In this document: piece by piece, positions 7,104-16,498 of the stretch
Layout of the letters: each line of letters begins with the position of its first letter
Position numbering within the stretch: position 1 is the first letter of the stretch
Source: Hungatella sp. UBA7603
GTDB taxonomy: Bacteria > Bacillota > Clostridia > Lachnospirales > Lachnospiraceae
Reading direction: 5' to 3'
Length of the DNA stretch: 16,498 nucleotides
NCBI GenBank assembly: GCA_002478865.1
Contig: DLJZ01000018.1
Location: 1-16,498 of the forward strand
The notes under the pieces: model-generated
What the model saw: the letters and a program-made list of their open reading frames with translations, nothing else
The model's database searches: none
Told to the model about the DNA's origin: nothing
Program-made: the position numbers and the translations under genes

Positions 7104-8035
7104 ACCAAATAACAAACCGTCAGGCAATTTGTGATACCCTTATGGAAGCGGCTAATCATGACCGAAATATTGTTGTGACCTGTTCCGATTCCAGAGGATC
7201 GGCATCTCTTGCCCCATTTGCACAGGCATATCCAGAGCAGTTCATCGAACTTGGAATTGCGGAACAAAATCTTGTATCTGTTTCTGCCGGACTGGCTTCC
7301 TGCGGTAAAAAGGTATTTGCTGCCTCTCCTGCCAGCTTTCTTTCCACCAGAAGCTATGAGCAGGTTAAGGTTGACGTTGCCTATTCTGGCACCAATGTGA
7401 CCTTGATTGGAATCAGCGGTGGAATTAGCTATGGGGCTCTTGGAATGACACACCACTCTCTTCAGGATATTGCTGCCATGGCCTGTTTGCCAGATATGCG
7501 AGTATATCTTCCAAGTGATCGGTTTCAGACTGCCTGCTTAATCCAGGAGCTATTAAAAGATGAAAAGCCGGCATACGTGAGAGTCAGCCGGTCTGCGACT
7601 GAGGATGTCTATGGAGAAGACATAGACTTTACCCTTAACCGTGCCGGAGTTTTAGCAGAAGGCAAGGATGCGGTCATCATTACTTGTGGGGAACTGGTTC
7701 CTTATGGAGTGAAAGCACAAAAAGAACTGAAAAAGCAGGGATATGAGGTAGGACTCTTAGACATGTACTGCCTAAAGCCAATCGATGAAGAAGCCATCAG
7801 ACGGGTGGCACGTCAAACAGATGTGATTATTACGGTTGAAGAACATTCTTTGTTTGGAGGACTTGGAAGCATGGTTGCTCAAATCGTAGCCGCTGACAGT
7901 CAAACAAAGGTAATAAACCTGGCTTTGCCAGACGGCCACTTGATTTCTGGCAACAATCATGAGATATTCCATCATTATGGTTTGGATGATGAGGGAATGG
8001 TTGCCGCTGTTAAAAAGGCAAGAAGCGAGGGGTAG
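7100..8035 (+). CDS. Transketolase, C-terminal subunit
   Basis: This 311-residue subunit supplies the pyrimidine-binding and C-terminal domains. The segment FIELGIAEQNLVSVSAGLA (48-66) holds the conserved glutamate (Glu55) that activates thiamine diphosphate. GALGMTHHSLQDIA follows, then the C-terminal swivelling domain from about residue 180 (VIITCGELVPYGVKAQKELK; VITVEEHSLFGGLGSMVA). Start ATG 7100 overlaps the stop of the N-subunit, with GGAGG upstream inside that gene. The active heterotetramer's active sites lie between the two kinds of subunit. In the proposed route it would move a two-carbon ketol from apulose 4-phosphate to glyceraldehyde 3-phosphate, giving dihydroxyacetone phosphate and xylulose 5-phosphate. 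It ends four bases before the kinase start. Confidence 0.9.
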   Translation: MNQITNRQAICDTLMEAANHDRNIVVTCSDSRGSASLAPFAQAYPEQFIELGIAEQNLVSVSAGLASCGKKVFAASPASFLSTRSYEQVKVDVAYSGTNVTLIGISGGISYGALGMTHHSLQDIAAMACLPDMRVYLPSDRFQTACLIQELLKDEKPAYVRVSRSATEDVYGEDIDFTLNRAGVLAEGKDAVIITCGELVPYGVKAQKELKKQGYEVGLLDMYCLKPIDEEAIRRVARQTDVIITVEEHSLFGGLGSMVAQIVAADSQTKVINLALPDGHLISGNNHEIFHHYGLDDEGMVAAVKKARSEG

Positions 8036-8038
8036 GCA

Positions 8039-9484
8039 ATGAAATATATAATTGCAATTGACCAAAGTACCCAGGCAACGAAAGCCGTCTTATTTGATGA
8101 AACAGGGCGTATGGTGGGAAGAGCAGACCACAGTCACAAGCAAATGATTAACGAACATGGCTGGGTGTCCCACGACTTGTTGGAACTATATCAAAATACC
8201 ATACGCTCGGTTCAGGATGTGGTAACAAAAACAGGTATCGACTCTGCCAGTATTAAAGCCGTTGGCATCAGCAATCAGAGAGAAACCACAGCCCTTTGGG
8301 ATAAAAATGGCAATCCGTTGGAGCACGGCGTGGTTTGGCAATGCGTCCGGGCTAAGGAAGAAGCGGACGGGCGCATGGACTACAAGGATATGATTCAGAA
8401 GAAAACAGGACTTCCCCTATCTCCTTATTATCCGGCTGCAAAGATGGCCTGGCTTCTTCATAAAGTCCAGCCAAAAGAGCCATACTGTCTGGGAACCATT
8501 GATAGTTGGCTTGTCTATAAACTGACTCACGGAGACAGCTTTTATACGGACTATTCCAACGCCTCCCGCACTCAGCTATTTAATCTTCATACCCTTTGCT
8601 GGGATGAGGAACTGTGTCGTTTATTTCATGTCCCTATGGCGGCTCTGCCAAAGGTTATGGATAGCAATGCCTGTTACGGCTATACGGATTTTGATGGATT
8701 TCTGGATAAGAAGATTCCCATTCATGGAGTAATGGGTGATTCTCACGCAGCTCTCTTTGGCCAAAAATGCCACTGTAAAGGAATGGCTAAGGCTACCTAC
8801 GGAACCGGTTCTTCCATTATGATGAATGTGGGAAGCTCCTTTGTGATTAGCAATGCTGGCCTTGCCACCTCTCTTGCCTGGGGTATCGACGGAAAGGTGG
8901 AGTATGTACTGGAGGGCAATATCCATTATGCCGGAGCCGTAATATCCTGGCTGCAAAACGATTTAAACCTGATATCATCGGCCTCAGAAGCAGAGGAACT
9001 GGCACGCAGGGCCAATCCAGAGGATGGTACCATATTAATTCCTGCTTTTACTGGGCTTGGCGCCCCTTATTGGAAAGAAGATGCCAAGGCAATGTTATGG
9101 GGGATGAGCCGTACTACCGGGAGAGCCGAAATAGCAAAGGCAGCCTTAGACAGCATCGCATACCAGGTGATGGATGTGCTGCGCGCCATGGAAACAGATA
9201 GCGACTGTAATTTAAAAGAACTATGCGTAGACGGGGGACCTACTAAAAACAGCTTATTAATGCAGTTTCAAAGTGATATTACCCAGCAAAAACTACGTGC
9301 TGCTAAGAAGGAAGAATTGTCCGCCATCGGTGCCGCATACCTGGCAGGTTTGGCAGCCGGTATTAGCAGGGAAGATGAACTATTTGGTCAAATGGAGTAC
9401 GAAGTCTATACCCCATCCATGGAATTGGAGAAACGAAGCAAATATGTAGAGCGATGGAATGATGCTCTATCTATGATTATGTAA
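8039..9484 (+). CDS. FGGY-family sugar kinase, glycerol-kinase-like; probable apulose kinase
   Basis: A 481-residue ATP-dependent carbohydrate kinase of the FGGY family. The N-terminal phosphate loop reads IAIDQSTQATKAVLFD (5-20). SNQRETTALWD (78-88) and VVWQCVRA are close to glycerol kinase. GTIDSWLVYKLT (152-163) and GDSHAALFGQ (233-242) follow; Asp234 is the expected catalytic base, and GTGSS (255-259) leads into the C-terminal actin-like domain with CVDGGPTKN. Where glycerol kinase has GDQQ, this protein has GDSH, so the substrate pocket differs and glycerol is unlikely. It starts four bases after the transketolase stop and is preceded by GAGGGG. In context it would phosphorylate the ketose made by the isomerase, apulose in my model. 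Another pentulose is possible. Confidence 0.85.
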   Translation: MKYIIAIDQSTQATKAVLFDETGRMVGRADHSHKQMINEHGWVSHDLLELYQNTIRSVQDVVTKTGIDSASIKAVGISNQRETTALWDKNGNPLEHGVVWQCVRAKEEADGRMDYKDMIQKKTGLPLSPYYPAAKMAWLLHKVQPKEPYCLGTIDSWLVYKLTHGDSFYTDYSNASRTQLFNLHTLCWDEELCRLFHVPMAALPKVMDSNACYGYTDFDGFLDKKIPIHGVMGDSHAALFGQKCHCKGMAKATYGTGSSIMMNVGSSFVISNAGLATSLAWGIDGKVEYVLEGNIHYAGAVISWLQNDLNLISSASEAEELARRANPEDGTILIPAFTGLGAPYWKEDAKAMLWGMSRTTGRAEIAKAALDSIAYQVMDVLRAMETDSDCNLKELCVDGGPTKNSLLMQFQSDITQQKLRAAKKEELSAIGAAYLAGLAAGISREDELFGQMEYEVYTPSMELEKRSKYVERWNDALSMIM

Positions 9485-9529
9485 ACTTACAAATAAGTCA
9501 AAATCCACAAAGTGAGGTGATAAATTATC

Positions 9530-10576
9530 ATGCGTATCAAATCAAAGGATATTGCTTCAGCGCTTTTGCTCTCTCCTGCAACAGTTTCCCTTGTTTTAAA
9601 CAATAAACCTGGAGTCAATGAAGCGACCAGAAAACGAGTTTTTGATTATCTGGAAGAGATGGAACGAACAAATCAGGAGAAAATCAAAATTCAGAATGCA
9701 GAGAACAAAGGAACCATACTATTTTTAACTTACATCAAGCATGGGCTCATATTAAAGCAGATCGGAAACCAGCTTGGCTCCCGGTTATTTGATGATATGC
9801 AGGCTCAGTGTGCCCTGAGTGGATACCGTTTTTCTTATGAAGTCTATCATGAAAAAACCGGAAAGCTGGAGGAACTCTTAACCAGTATCAAATGCCGCAA
9901 TATCAAGGGAATTTATTTTATGGCTGCTGAGATGATACAAAGTGATATTTATCCCTTCCTTAAATTAAATATTCCCATTGTAATTGGAGATAATTTATTT
10001 TATGAACTAGGAGTCGACAGCTACCTTGTGGATAATAGAGAAGGCATTAGGCGCGGGGTGGATTATCTGGTGGATAAGGGGCACAGCCACATTGTTTATC
10101 TCGCTCAATCTGTTGATATCTTTAATTTTTCAGAACGCAGAAAAGCATTTATTGAAGAAATGGAGATACGACAGTGCGGGGATGGGACCAACCGGATGCT
10201 TCGCCTTGGAGATACGGTACAGGCTGTTTATGAGGCTATGAATCAATATCTTGACCGGGGACTGATTAAGACCACTGCCTTTGTTTTAGAAAGCTCTGTT
10301 ATCACCTTGGGCGCCACAAAAGCTCTCCTGGAACGAAATATTAAGATACCAAGAGAAATCTCTCTCATTGGCTTTGACTCTCTTCCTATGCAAAGCATAC
10401 CCGGCCTTAATTTGACCCTGATTAAAGGGACTCACACCAAAAGGCATTTAGCTGGCATGAAACATCTCATTCGTCGTCTTACGGAACTAGAGGACGAAAC
10501 CATAAGGGTCTATTACCGGACCAGACTCATCGAGGGCGACAGCGTATTTGATAAAAAGAAATATATTTACCACTAA
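9530..10576 (+). CDS. LacI-family transcriptional regulator 2
   Basis: A 348-residue regulator with an N-terminal helix-turn-helix and hinge (MRIKSKDIASALLLSPATVS, then LVLNNKPGVNEATRKRVFDY) and a divergent sugar-sensor domain (SLIGFDSLPMQSIPG near residues 280-295). Where LacI proteins usually have a C-x-N-D-x-x-A segment, this one reads FVLESSVITLGATKAL, so the ligand or core contacts may be unusual. GTGAGGTGAT precedes the ATG. It sits between the kinase and PTS genes, 45 bases after the kinase, and is probably cotranscribed with the catabolic genes. It most likely controls the PTS-hydrolase segment, whose leader has repeats also found before this gene. Regulator 1 shares only the general family plan, so this does not look like a recent duplicate. 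Confidence 0.88.
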   Translation: MRIKSKDIASALLLSPATVSLVLNNKPGVNEATRKRVFDYLEEMERTNQEKIKIQNAENKGTILFLTYIKHGLILKQIGNQLGSRLFDDMQAQCALSGYRFSYEVYHEKTGKLEELLTSIKCRNIKGIYFMAAEMIQSDIYPFLKLNIPIVIGDNLFYELGVDSYLVDNREGIRRGVDYLVDKGHSHIVYLAQSVDIFNFSERRKAFIEEMEIRQCGDGTNRMLRLGDTVQAVYEAMNQYLDRGLIKTTAFVLESSVITLGATKALLERNIKIPREISLIGFDSLPMQSIPGLNLTLIKGTHTKRHLAGMKHLIRRLTELEDETIRVYYRTRLIEGDSVFDKKKYIYH

Positions 10577-10623
10577 CATATCACCCATGCATTTAAAGAA
10601 AATTTAAATGCATGGGTGATATG
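10577..10623. repeat. Perfect 21-bp hairpin directly after the regulator 2 stop codon
   Basis: The arms 10577-10597 and 10603-10623 are exact reverse complements with the 5-nt loop GAAAA, and the left arm begins at the base after the TAA. It is far longer than needed for an intrinsic terminator and is followed by CACAAAAAAATT rather than a T-run. It may act as an RNA processing or stability element between the two operon halves, an inefficient terminator, or a protein site. Its outer CATATCAC also occurs in the PTS leader at 10766-10773. Confidence 0.85.
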
Positions 10624-12647
<2,024 letters not shown>

Positions 12648-12663
12648 AGAAATGGAGGCCCCA

Positions 12664-13941
12664 ATGAGCAGGCTTAAGATAAACGAAAACGGAAGAACTT
12701 TTTTACTGGACGGGCAAAGATTCTTTTATCTTGCAGACACCGTTTGGAGTGCCTTTACTTCTGCCACAATGGATGAATGGGAATTTTACCTGGAAAAACG
12801 TTGGTCACAGGGCTTTACTGTACTGCAAATTAACATGATGCCACAGTGGGACCGCTGCATGTCCGATGTGGGTGTCTATCCCTTTGAAACACAAGATGGA
12901 ATCACATTTGATTATACCAAATGGAATGAGGCTTATTTTGACCGAGCAAAGATCATGTGCAACATGGCAAGGGAAAAAGGCTTTCAGTTAGCCCTTGTGG
13001 TCTTATGGCTTAATTTCGTTCCTGGAACCTGGGGAAGCAGGCTCTCAAAGGACTACATTATGCCAAAGGATTTTATAAAACCTTATACTCGTAAGGTGAT
13101 TGAAGCATTCGATGAGTTTGAGCCGATTTATATGGTAAGCGGAGATACAGACTTTGACACCCCGGAATCCATTGATTATTACGAAGCAGCTTTATCAGAG
13201 GCATGTCTCAGATCACCGGATTCTTTAAAGGCAATGCATATCAAACGGGGATATGATTATATCCCGGAATCCTTTTTAGATCGGATCAACTTTTATATGT
13301 TCCAATCCGGACACAATGCAGACGGTCAGCAAATGGCATACTTACTGGCAGAAAAATTCTATAGGGATTATCCAAAAAAACCAGTGATTAACGCAGAACC
13401 TTGCTACGAACAAATGGGATTTAGCAGAAACATGTACGGCAGATTCCAACCCTATGACATTCGTAAGGCCGCATGGAGCAGTCTTTTATCCGGAGCCTGT
13501 GCAGGGGTCACCTATGGTGCTCACGGCGTATGGAACTGGAAAAAAAGCGGCAAACAGCCCAATCCCGTGATGGGAGAAGGCTTTGATCAATCTTTTCCTA
13601 TGCAAGAAGCGTTATTATTCCCGGGAGCCTGGGATTATGGATATATAGCCGATTTCATGAAAGAATTGGCTGTAGATGAGCTAATACCGGTCTCCGATCT
13701 TTTGGAGGAAAAATCCTCTGATATTCGAATGGCCATGACCACTGAGGGAGAGTATTTGATCTATATGCCTTATCCTACGGAACTTATAATAAAAAAGGAA
13801 CTCCATGGGTATCAGGCAAAAGCAATTAACCTATCCAATCGAAGCGTTTCCAAGGTAGGAATTTGCGTCACAAAAGCCAGCACCAGAGTATTGATGCACA
13901 GCTTTCAGGAAGACACTTTAATTCTATTAAAGAAACAATAA
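12664..13941 (+). CDS. GH140/DUF4038 apiosidase-like glycoside hydrolase, cytoplasmic
   Basis: This 425-residue protein has the DUF4038 (apiosidase-like) opening, with GQRFFYLADTVWSAF at 18-32, followed by a TIM-barrel-like core and a small C-terminal beta domain (about 350-425, EYLIYMPYPTELII). Likely catalytic carboxylates are Asp161 in YMVSGDTDF (acid/base) and Glu245 in VINAEPCYE (nucleophile), by analogy with GH140. That family is named for an enzyme releasing apiose from rhamnogalacturonan II. There is no signal peptide: the protein starts MSRLKINENG, so it should act inside the cell. ATG 12664 has GGAGG five bases upstream; the in-frame ATG at 12652 overlaps this site. Placed directly behind a PTS, it probably cleaves an imported, phosphorylated apioside. 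The family also contains uncharacterised members, so other linkages are possible. Confidence 0.82.
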   Translation: MSRLKINENGRTFLLDGQRFFYLADTVWSAFTSATMDEWEFYLEKRWSQGFTVLQINMMPQWDRCMSDVGVYPFETQDGITFDYTKWNEAYFDRAKIMCNMAREKGFQLALVVLWLNFVPGTWGSRLSKDYIMPKDFIKPYTRKVIEAFDEFEPIYMVSGDTDFDTPESIDYYEAALSEACLRSPDSLKAMHIKRGYDYIPESFLDRINFYMFQSGHNADGQQMAYLLAEKFYRDYPKKPVINAEPCYEQMGFSRNMYGRFQPYDIRKAAWSSLLSGACAGVTYGAHGVWNWKKSGKQPNPVMGEGFDQSFPMQEALLFPGAWDYGYIADFMKELAVDELIPVSDLLEEKSSDIRMAMTTEGEYLIYMPYPTELIIKKELHGYQAKAINLSNRSVSKVGICVTKASTRVLMHSFQEDTLILLKKQ

Positions 13942-13947
13942 AAAAGG

Positions 13948-14000
13948 CCCCGCAATTGCCAGGCAGTATCTCATACTGAACCAGCAATTGCGGGGTTTTT
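13948..14000. terminator. Strong bidirectional terminator
   Basis: CCCCGCAATTGC (13948-13959) pairs perfectly with GCAATTGCGGGG (13984-13995). An inner CAGTAT-CTC-ATACTG hairpin sits in the loop. TTTTT follows on plus, and a T-run follows two bases after the stem on minus. It ends the PTS-hydrolase transcript from the left and the hydrolase-MATE transcript from the right. Confidence 0.92.
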
Positions 14001-14014
14001 ATAACTGCAATTTA

Positions 14015-14908
14015 TTAAGTTAATTCCTTATCCTCATCTAGATAAAAAGAACAAATCAGTTTAAACGTCCCATCGGTCTCCTTACTGGGAACCTTTATCC
14101 AGTTATGAAACATACCTGCACCCTTCTTATAGATGATATCAGTTCCTTCTAACTTACCTGCCTTCTCCGCCAAAAGCTCGCAGTCGGGAGTCATAATCTC
14201 CTCTGTCCCTGAAAATACAAGAATGGGGCCAAGGTGATTCCAGTCTCCATATAGGGGAGAGACAAAGGGATGATCGGTCTCAAGAGGTCCGCAGTACTTC
14301 CCACCTGCCACGCGCAACTCCTCCACAGGTAAGATAAAATCCGTTTTCTGAAACAGCTTTATCTTTGGATTATTTAACGCGATATCAAGCCAAGGGGATA
14401 CCACGGCTGTCTTATGAGGCATGGGAAGATCTCCTCGGTCTCGCAGTTCCTGTAAAAAGGACAAGGCAAGACCTCCGCCAGAGAAATCTCCAAACAGGTA
14501 AAAGGTATCCTTTGGATATTCCTTTATTAAACCCTCATATGCCTCCATGAGACACTGATGCGCTGCCAAGGCCGTGTATTCGGGAGCCAAGGGATATTGA
14601 AAGATGGACACTCGAAATCCTTCCATAACGGCAAAATGTTCCGCAATCTCCCGAATTCTTTGATCCGGCTCCAAGGTATAAGCACCACCTGGAAGCATAA
14701 GAATATGGGCATCCTTTGGGTAACTGCCATTAATGGTAACACCGTAAAAGCCATTGACATCAAACGTCTTTACCCGTACTTTTTTGGTGAAGTTTAAAAG
14801 GTCCAATTCATCGCTTCCCCGTTTTGGATGTTCCAAATCAAGTGCCATCTTCCTATCCGCTTTTCCCAATTTTGCAAAAAGCTTTGTCATCTCTGCTTTT
14901 AAACTCAT
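14015..14908 (-). CDS. HSL-type alpha/beta hydrolase with altered active-site motifs
   Basis: A 297-residue cytoplasmic protein of the hormone-sensitive-lipase-like esterase family. It keeps the fold markers: LPGGAYTLEP (72-81) where esterases have HGGGY or HGGAY, FQYPLAPEYTALA (103-115), VVSPWLDIAL, the late acidic segment SGTEEIMTPDCELL and the final GMFHNWIKVP with its histidine. The nucleophile elbow, normally G-D-S-A-G-G, reads GDFSGGG at 140-146: Phe142 (TTC) stands where the catalytic serine belongs, with Ser143 next to it. With the oxyanion His also replaced by Pro73, esterase activity is doubtful. It may be inactive, use Ser143, or have another role. GGGGAG lies 8 bases before the ATG. 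It follows the MATE gene by 31 bases on the same strand, so they are probably cotranscribed. Confidence 0.85.
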   Translation of the reverse strand: MSLKAEMTKLFAKLGKADRKMALDLEHPKRGSDELDLLNFTKKVRVKTFDVNGFYGVTINGSYPKDAHILMLPGGAYTLEPDQRIREIAEHFAVMEGFRVSIFQYPLAPEYTALAAHQCLMEAYEGLIKEYPKDTFYLFGDFSGGGLALSFLQELRDRGDLPMPHKTAVVSPWLDIALNNPKIKLFQKTDFILPVEELRVAGGKYCGPLETDHPFVSPLYGDWNHLGPILVFSGTEEIMTPDCELLAEKAGKLEGTDIIYKKGAGMFHNWIKVPSKETDGTFKLICSFYLDEDKELT

Positions 14909-14939
14909 GGTTCAAACTCCCCTTCCACGCCTGGCGGCA

Positions 14940-16328
14940 TTAACAATCTTTACAGATTTTATTAAGCTTTCTCATTTCATAAATAACAAACTGGCTGACA
15001 ATGATGGCCGATGTAATATCAGCAATCGGCCCTGCGTACAAGATTCCATTTAGCCCGAAATGAAGAGGCAGAATTAAAACCAAAGGAATCAGAAGCAGAA
15101 GCTGGCGAAGCATGGATAATATAGAAGCCTTTAACGGCTGCCCGGTGGACTGGAAATAGCTGGTGGCAATTACCTGGAAACCCGCAGCAAAGATACCGAG
15201 CATGTACACCTTTAGGCAACGAATGGCAAAATAAGAAAACTCCACATCCTGAGAGCCAAACACACTTAAAATCGGACCTGGGAATATCTGACAGGCGAGC
15301 CAACCCATAAAAGAGATTGAGGTTGAGGCAATGGCTGCCATAATAAAGGTTTTCCGCACTCGCTTATACTGTCCCGCTCCTTTATTGTAACCCATAATTG
15401 GCTGAGAGCCAATTCCGATTCCAATACAGATGGAAACCAGCATCATACCAATCTTATTTACAATTCCCATGGCGCTTAACGCAACATCTCCTCCTACTTC
15501 GGAATGGTTTCCGTAGTAGATCAAAGAGTTATTTAAAACTACCTGTAGAATAGTTGAGGCCACCTGAGTGATTCCGCTTGACATTCCAAGAGAAAGGGCC
15601 GACCGCAAGATAATAGGGTCAACTTTCATATTACTCCTGCGAAATCTCATATGCTTTCCTTTGTATATAAAATAGAAAGCTAAAAATGCCGCGGAGATAA
15701 ACTGAGAGGTGATGGTAGCAAAGGCAGAACCGCTGACTCCCCAGTGAAAAACAAAGATATAAATAGGATTTAAAATTGTATTAATGACAGCTCCTACTAT
15801 GATGGCATACATGGACAAAGCAGGACTTCCGTCCGTTCTTGCCATATTGCTTAATACCACAGCGATCATGTTAAATGGCGTACCAATCAGCATCACAGTC
15901 GTATACTGTCTGGCATAAATCATGGTGTTTTCCGTCGCACCAAACAGCTTTAACATTGGAGTCATAAACATAAAGCTTAATATCATAACCACAGCACTAA
16001 AAACCAGGGTTAATACCAATACTGTCCCTAATGTTTTTTCTGCTTCTTGCTCCTTTTTTTCTCCCAGCTTGATGGCGGCATAGGCACTTCCGCCCGCTCC
16101 AAGAAGGGTAGACAGGGCAAGTACAATCGTTACAACTGGGAACGCGATGGTGGTAGCTGCATTACCAAGGTATCCAACCCCCTGACCGATAAAAATCTGG
16201 TCAACGATGTTATAAATTGAGTTTACCAGCATGGCGATAATGGCAGGCATTGCAAACTGCATGAGTAGCTTCCCAATCGGCTGATACCCTAGAGGATTGG
16301 CCTCGTGTGTCATTTTCTTTTGTTCCAT
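14940..16328 (-). CDS. MATE-family multidrug/cation exporter
   Basis: A 462-residue inner-membrane protein with about 12 hydrophobic segments in two homologous halves, the normal MATE layout and length. Visible features are MPAIIAMLVNSIYNIVDQIF with IGQGVG near the N-terminus, ARTDGSPALSMYAIIVGAVI with NTILNPIYIF between segments 4 and 5, and GIGIGSQPIMGYNKGAGQY in the second half. MATE pumps export drugs or metabolites in exchange for Na+ or H+; MepA-like proteins are the nearest type I recognise. The substrate is unknown. ATG 16328 has AAAGGAA about 11 bases upstream; a second in-frame ATG lies five codons later. It is first in a two-gene minus-strand unit with the hydrolase, and no local regulator gene is visible. 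Confidence 0.92.
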   Translation of the reverse strand: MEQKKMTHEANPLGYQPIGKLLMQFAMPAIIAMLVNSIYNIVDQIFIGQGVGYLGNAATTIAFPVVTIVLALSTLLGAGGSAYAAIKLGEKKEQEAEKTLGTVLVLTLVFSAVVMILSFMFMTPMLKLFGATENTMIYARQYTTVMLIGTPFNMIAVVLSNMARTDGSPALSMYAIIVGAVINTILNPIYIFVFHWGVSGSAFATITSQFISAAFLAFYFIYKGKHMRFRRSNMKVDPIILRSALSLGMSSGITQVASTILQVVLNNSLIYYGNHSEVGGDVALSAMGIVNKIGMMLVSICIGIGIGSQPIMGYNKGAGQYKRVRKTFIMAAIASTSISFMGWLACQIFPGPILSVFGSQDVEFSYFAIRCLKVYMLGIFAAGFQVIATSYFQSTGQPLKASILSMLRQLLLLIPLVLILPLHFGLNGILYAGPIADITSAIIVSQFVIYEMRKLNKICKDC

Positions 16329-16361
16329 ATAATGTATAATTCCTTTCCTTTCGCTCTAGCC

Positions 16362-16379
16362 AAAGAACTTGAGTTCTTT
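16362..16379. repeat. Hairpin in the MATE leader
   Basis: AAAGAAC (16362-16368) and GTTCTTT (16373-16379) form a 7-bp perfect stem with a 4-base loop, about 35 bases before the MATE start. The T-run follows on the plus strand only, so for MATE mRNA it is a leader hairpin, not a terminator. Confidence 0.55.
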
Positions 16380-16418
16380 TTGATTCATGCCTTTATCCAT
16401 AAAATTCTGCAACAAGAA

Positions 16419-16440
16419 AGAGTCTGACTTGTCAGACTCT
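16419..16440 (-). terminator. Hairpin, possible terminator of a gene beyond the right edge
   Basis: AGAGTCTGAC (16419-16428) and GTCAGACTCT (16431-16440) are a perfect 10-bp inverted repeat. Read on the minus strand the stem is followed by TTTCTTGTT, terminator-like for a transcript entering from outside the window. Confidence 0.45.
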
Positions 16441-16453
16441 GGTGCTGACGCGC

Positions 16454-16469
16454 TGTCACTTTAGTGACA
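16454..16469. repeat. Short perfect hairpin near the right edge
   Basis: TGTCAC (16454-16459), loop TTTA and GTGACA (16464-16469). No neighbouring T-run. It may be part of the 3' end of a minus-strand gene that lies mostly outside the window. Confidence 0.4.
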
Positions 16470-16498
16470 TCTTCCTCTTAAGCGTCATGTGCATCCTG

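Noticed and set aside
7037..7456. 139-codon minus-strand frame inside the transketolase genes
   Set aside because: A shadow of two well-supported genes: no start signal and no family resemblance.
16456..16498. Possible C-terminus of a minus-strand gene at the right edge (ending MTLKRKMSLK)
   Set aside because: Only 13 codons are visible and no family can be recognised. The terminator-like hairpin after it is suggestive but not enough to call a gene.

Overview
The window looks like chromosomal DNA of a spore-forming, plant-glycan-using Firmicute, most likely a Lachnospiraceae/Clostridium cluster XIVa type such as Lacrimispora or Lachnoclostridium. The evidence is a BclA-type collagen-like surface glycoprotein, a clostridial MecA adaptor, moderate G+C, strong AGGAGG ribosome sites, LacI-controlled sugar operons and a MATE pump. 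The genus is inference from gene content only.

Left part (1-2730): the 3' portion of a collagen-like gene with uninterrupted Gly-X-Thr triplets and a BclA-like C-terminal head. It is followed by a gene-poor stretch that looks like a rearrangement scar: the N-terminal lobe of a Ser/Thr kinase on the minus strand, cut at the hinge, meets the start of an unrelated plus-strand reading frame at a 14-bp inverted repeat. Next come two tandem copies of a small type I toxin unit on the minus strand. Each has its own promoter, a ~65-nt conserved leader, a hairpin hiding the Shine-Dalgarno, a 27-residue hydrophobic peptide and a terminator-type hairpin. A strong bidirectional terminator closes this part.

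Middle (2860-3671): mecA with its own promoter and terminator.

Main locus (3698-14000): a sugar catabolic locus. A LacI-family regulator (minus strand) is divergent from an operon encoding a FucI/AraA-type isomerase, a split transketolase (two subunits, 4-bp overlap), an FGGY (glycerol-kinase-like) sugar kinase and a second LacI-family regulator. After a 21-bp perfect hairpin come a PTS EIIBCA permease and a cytoplasmic GH140/DUF4038 apiosidase-like glycoside hydrolase, ending at a strong bidirectional terminator. My reading is an apioside utilisation system. The PTS would import and phosphorylate an apiose-containing disaccharide, the hydrolase would release apiose inside the cell, the isomerase would make apulose, the kinase apulose 4-phosphate, and the split transketolase would pass it to triose phosphate and the pentose phosphate pathway. 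The isomerase, kinase and transketolase set matches the logic of the known transketolase route for D-apiose. Coupling it to a PTS and a cytoplasmic apiosidase is the part that appears new. Substrate identity is inferred.

Right part (14015-16498): a minus-strand pair, a MATE exporter followed by an HSL-type alpha/beta hydrolase whose nucleophile and oxyanion motifs are both altered, then an intergenic edge holding three short perfect hairpins.
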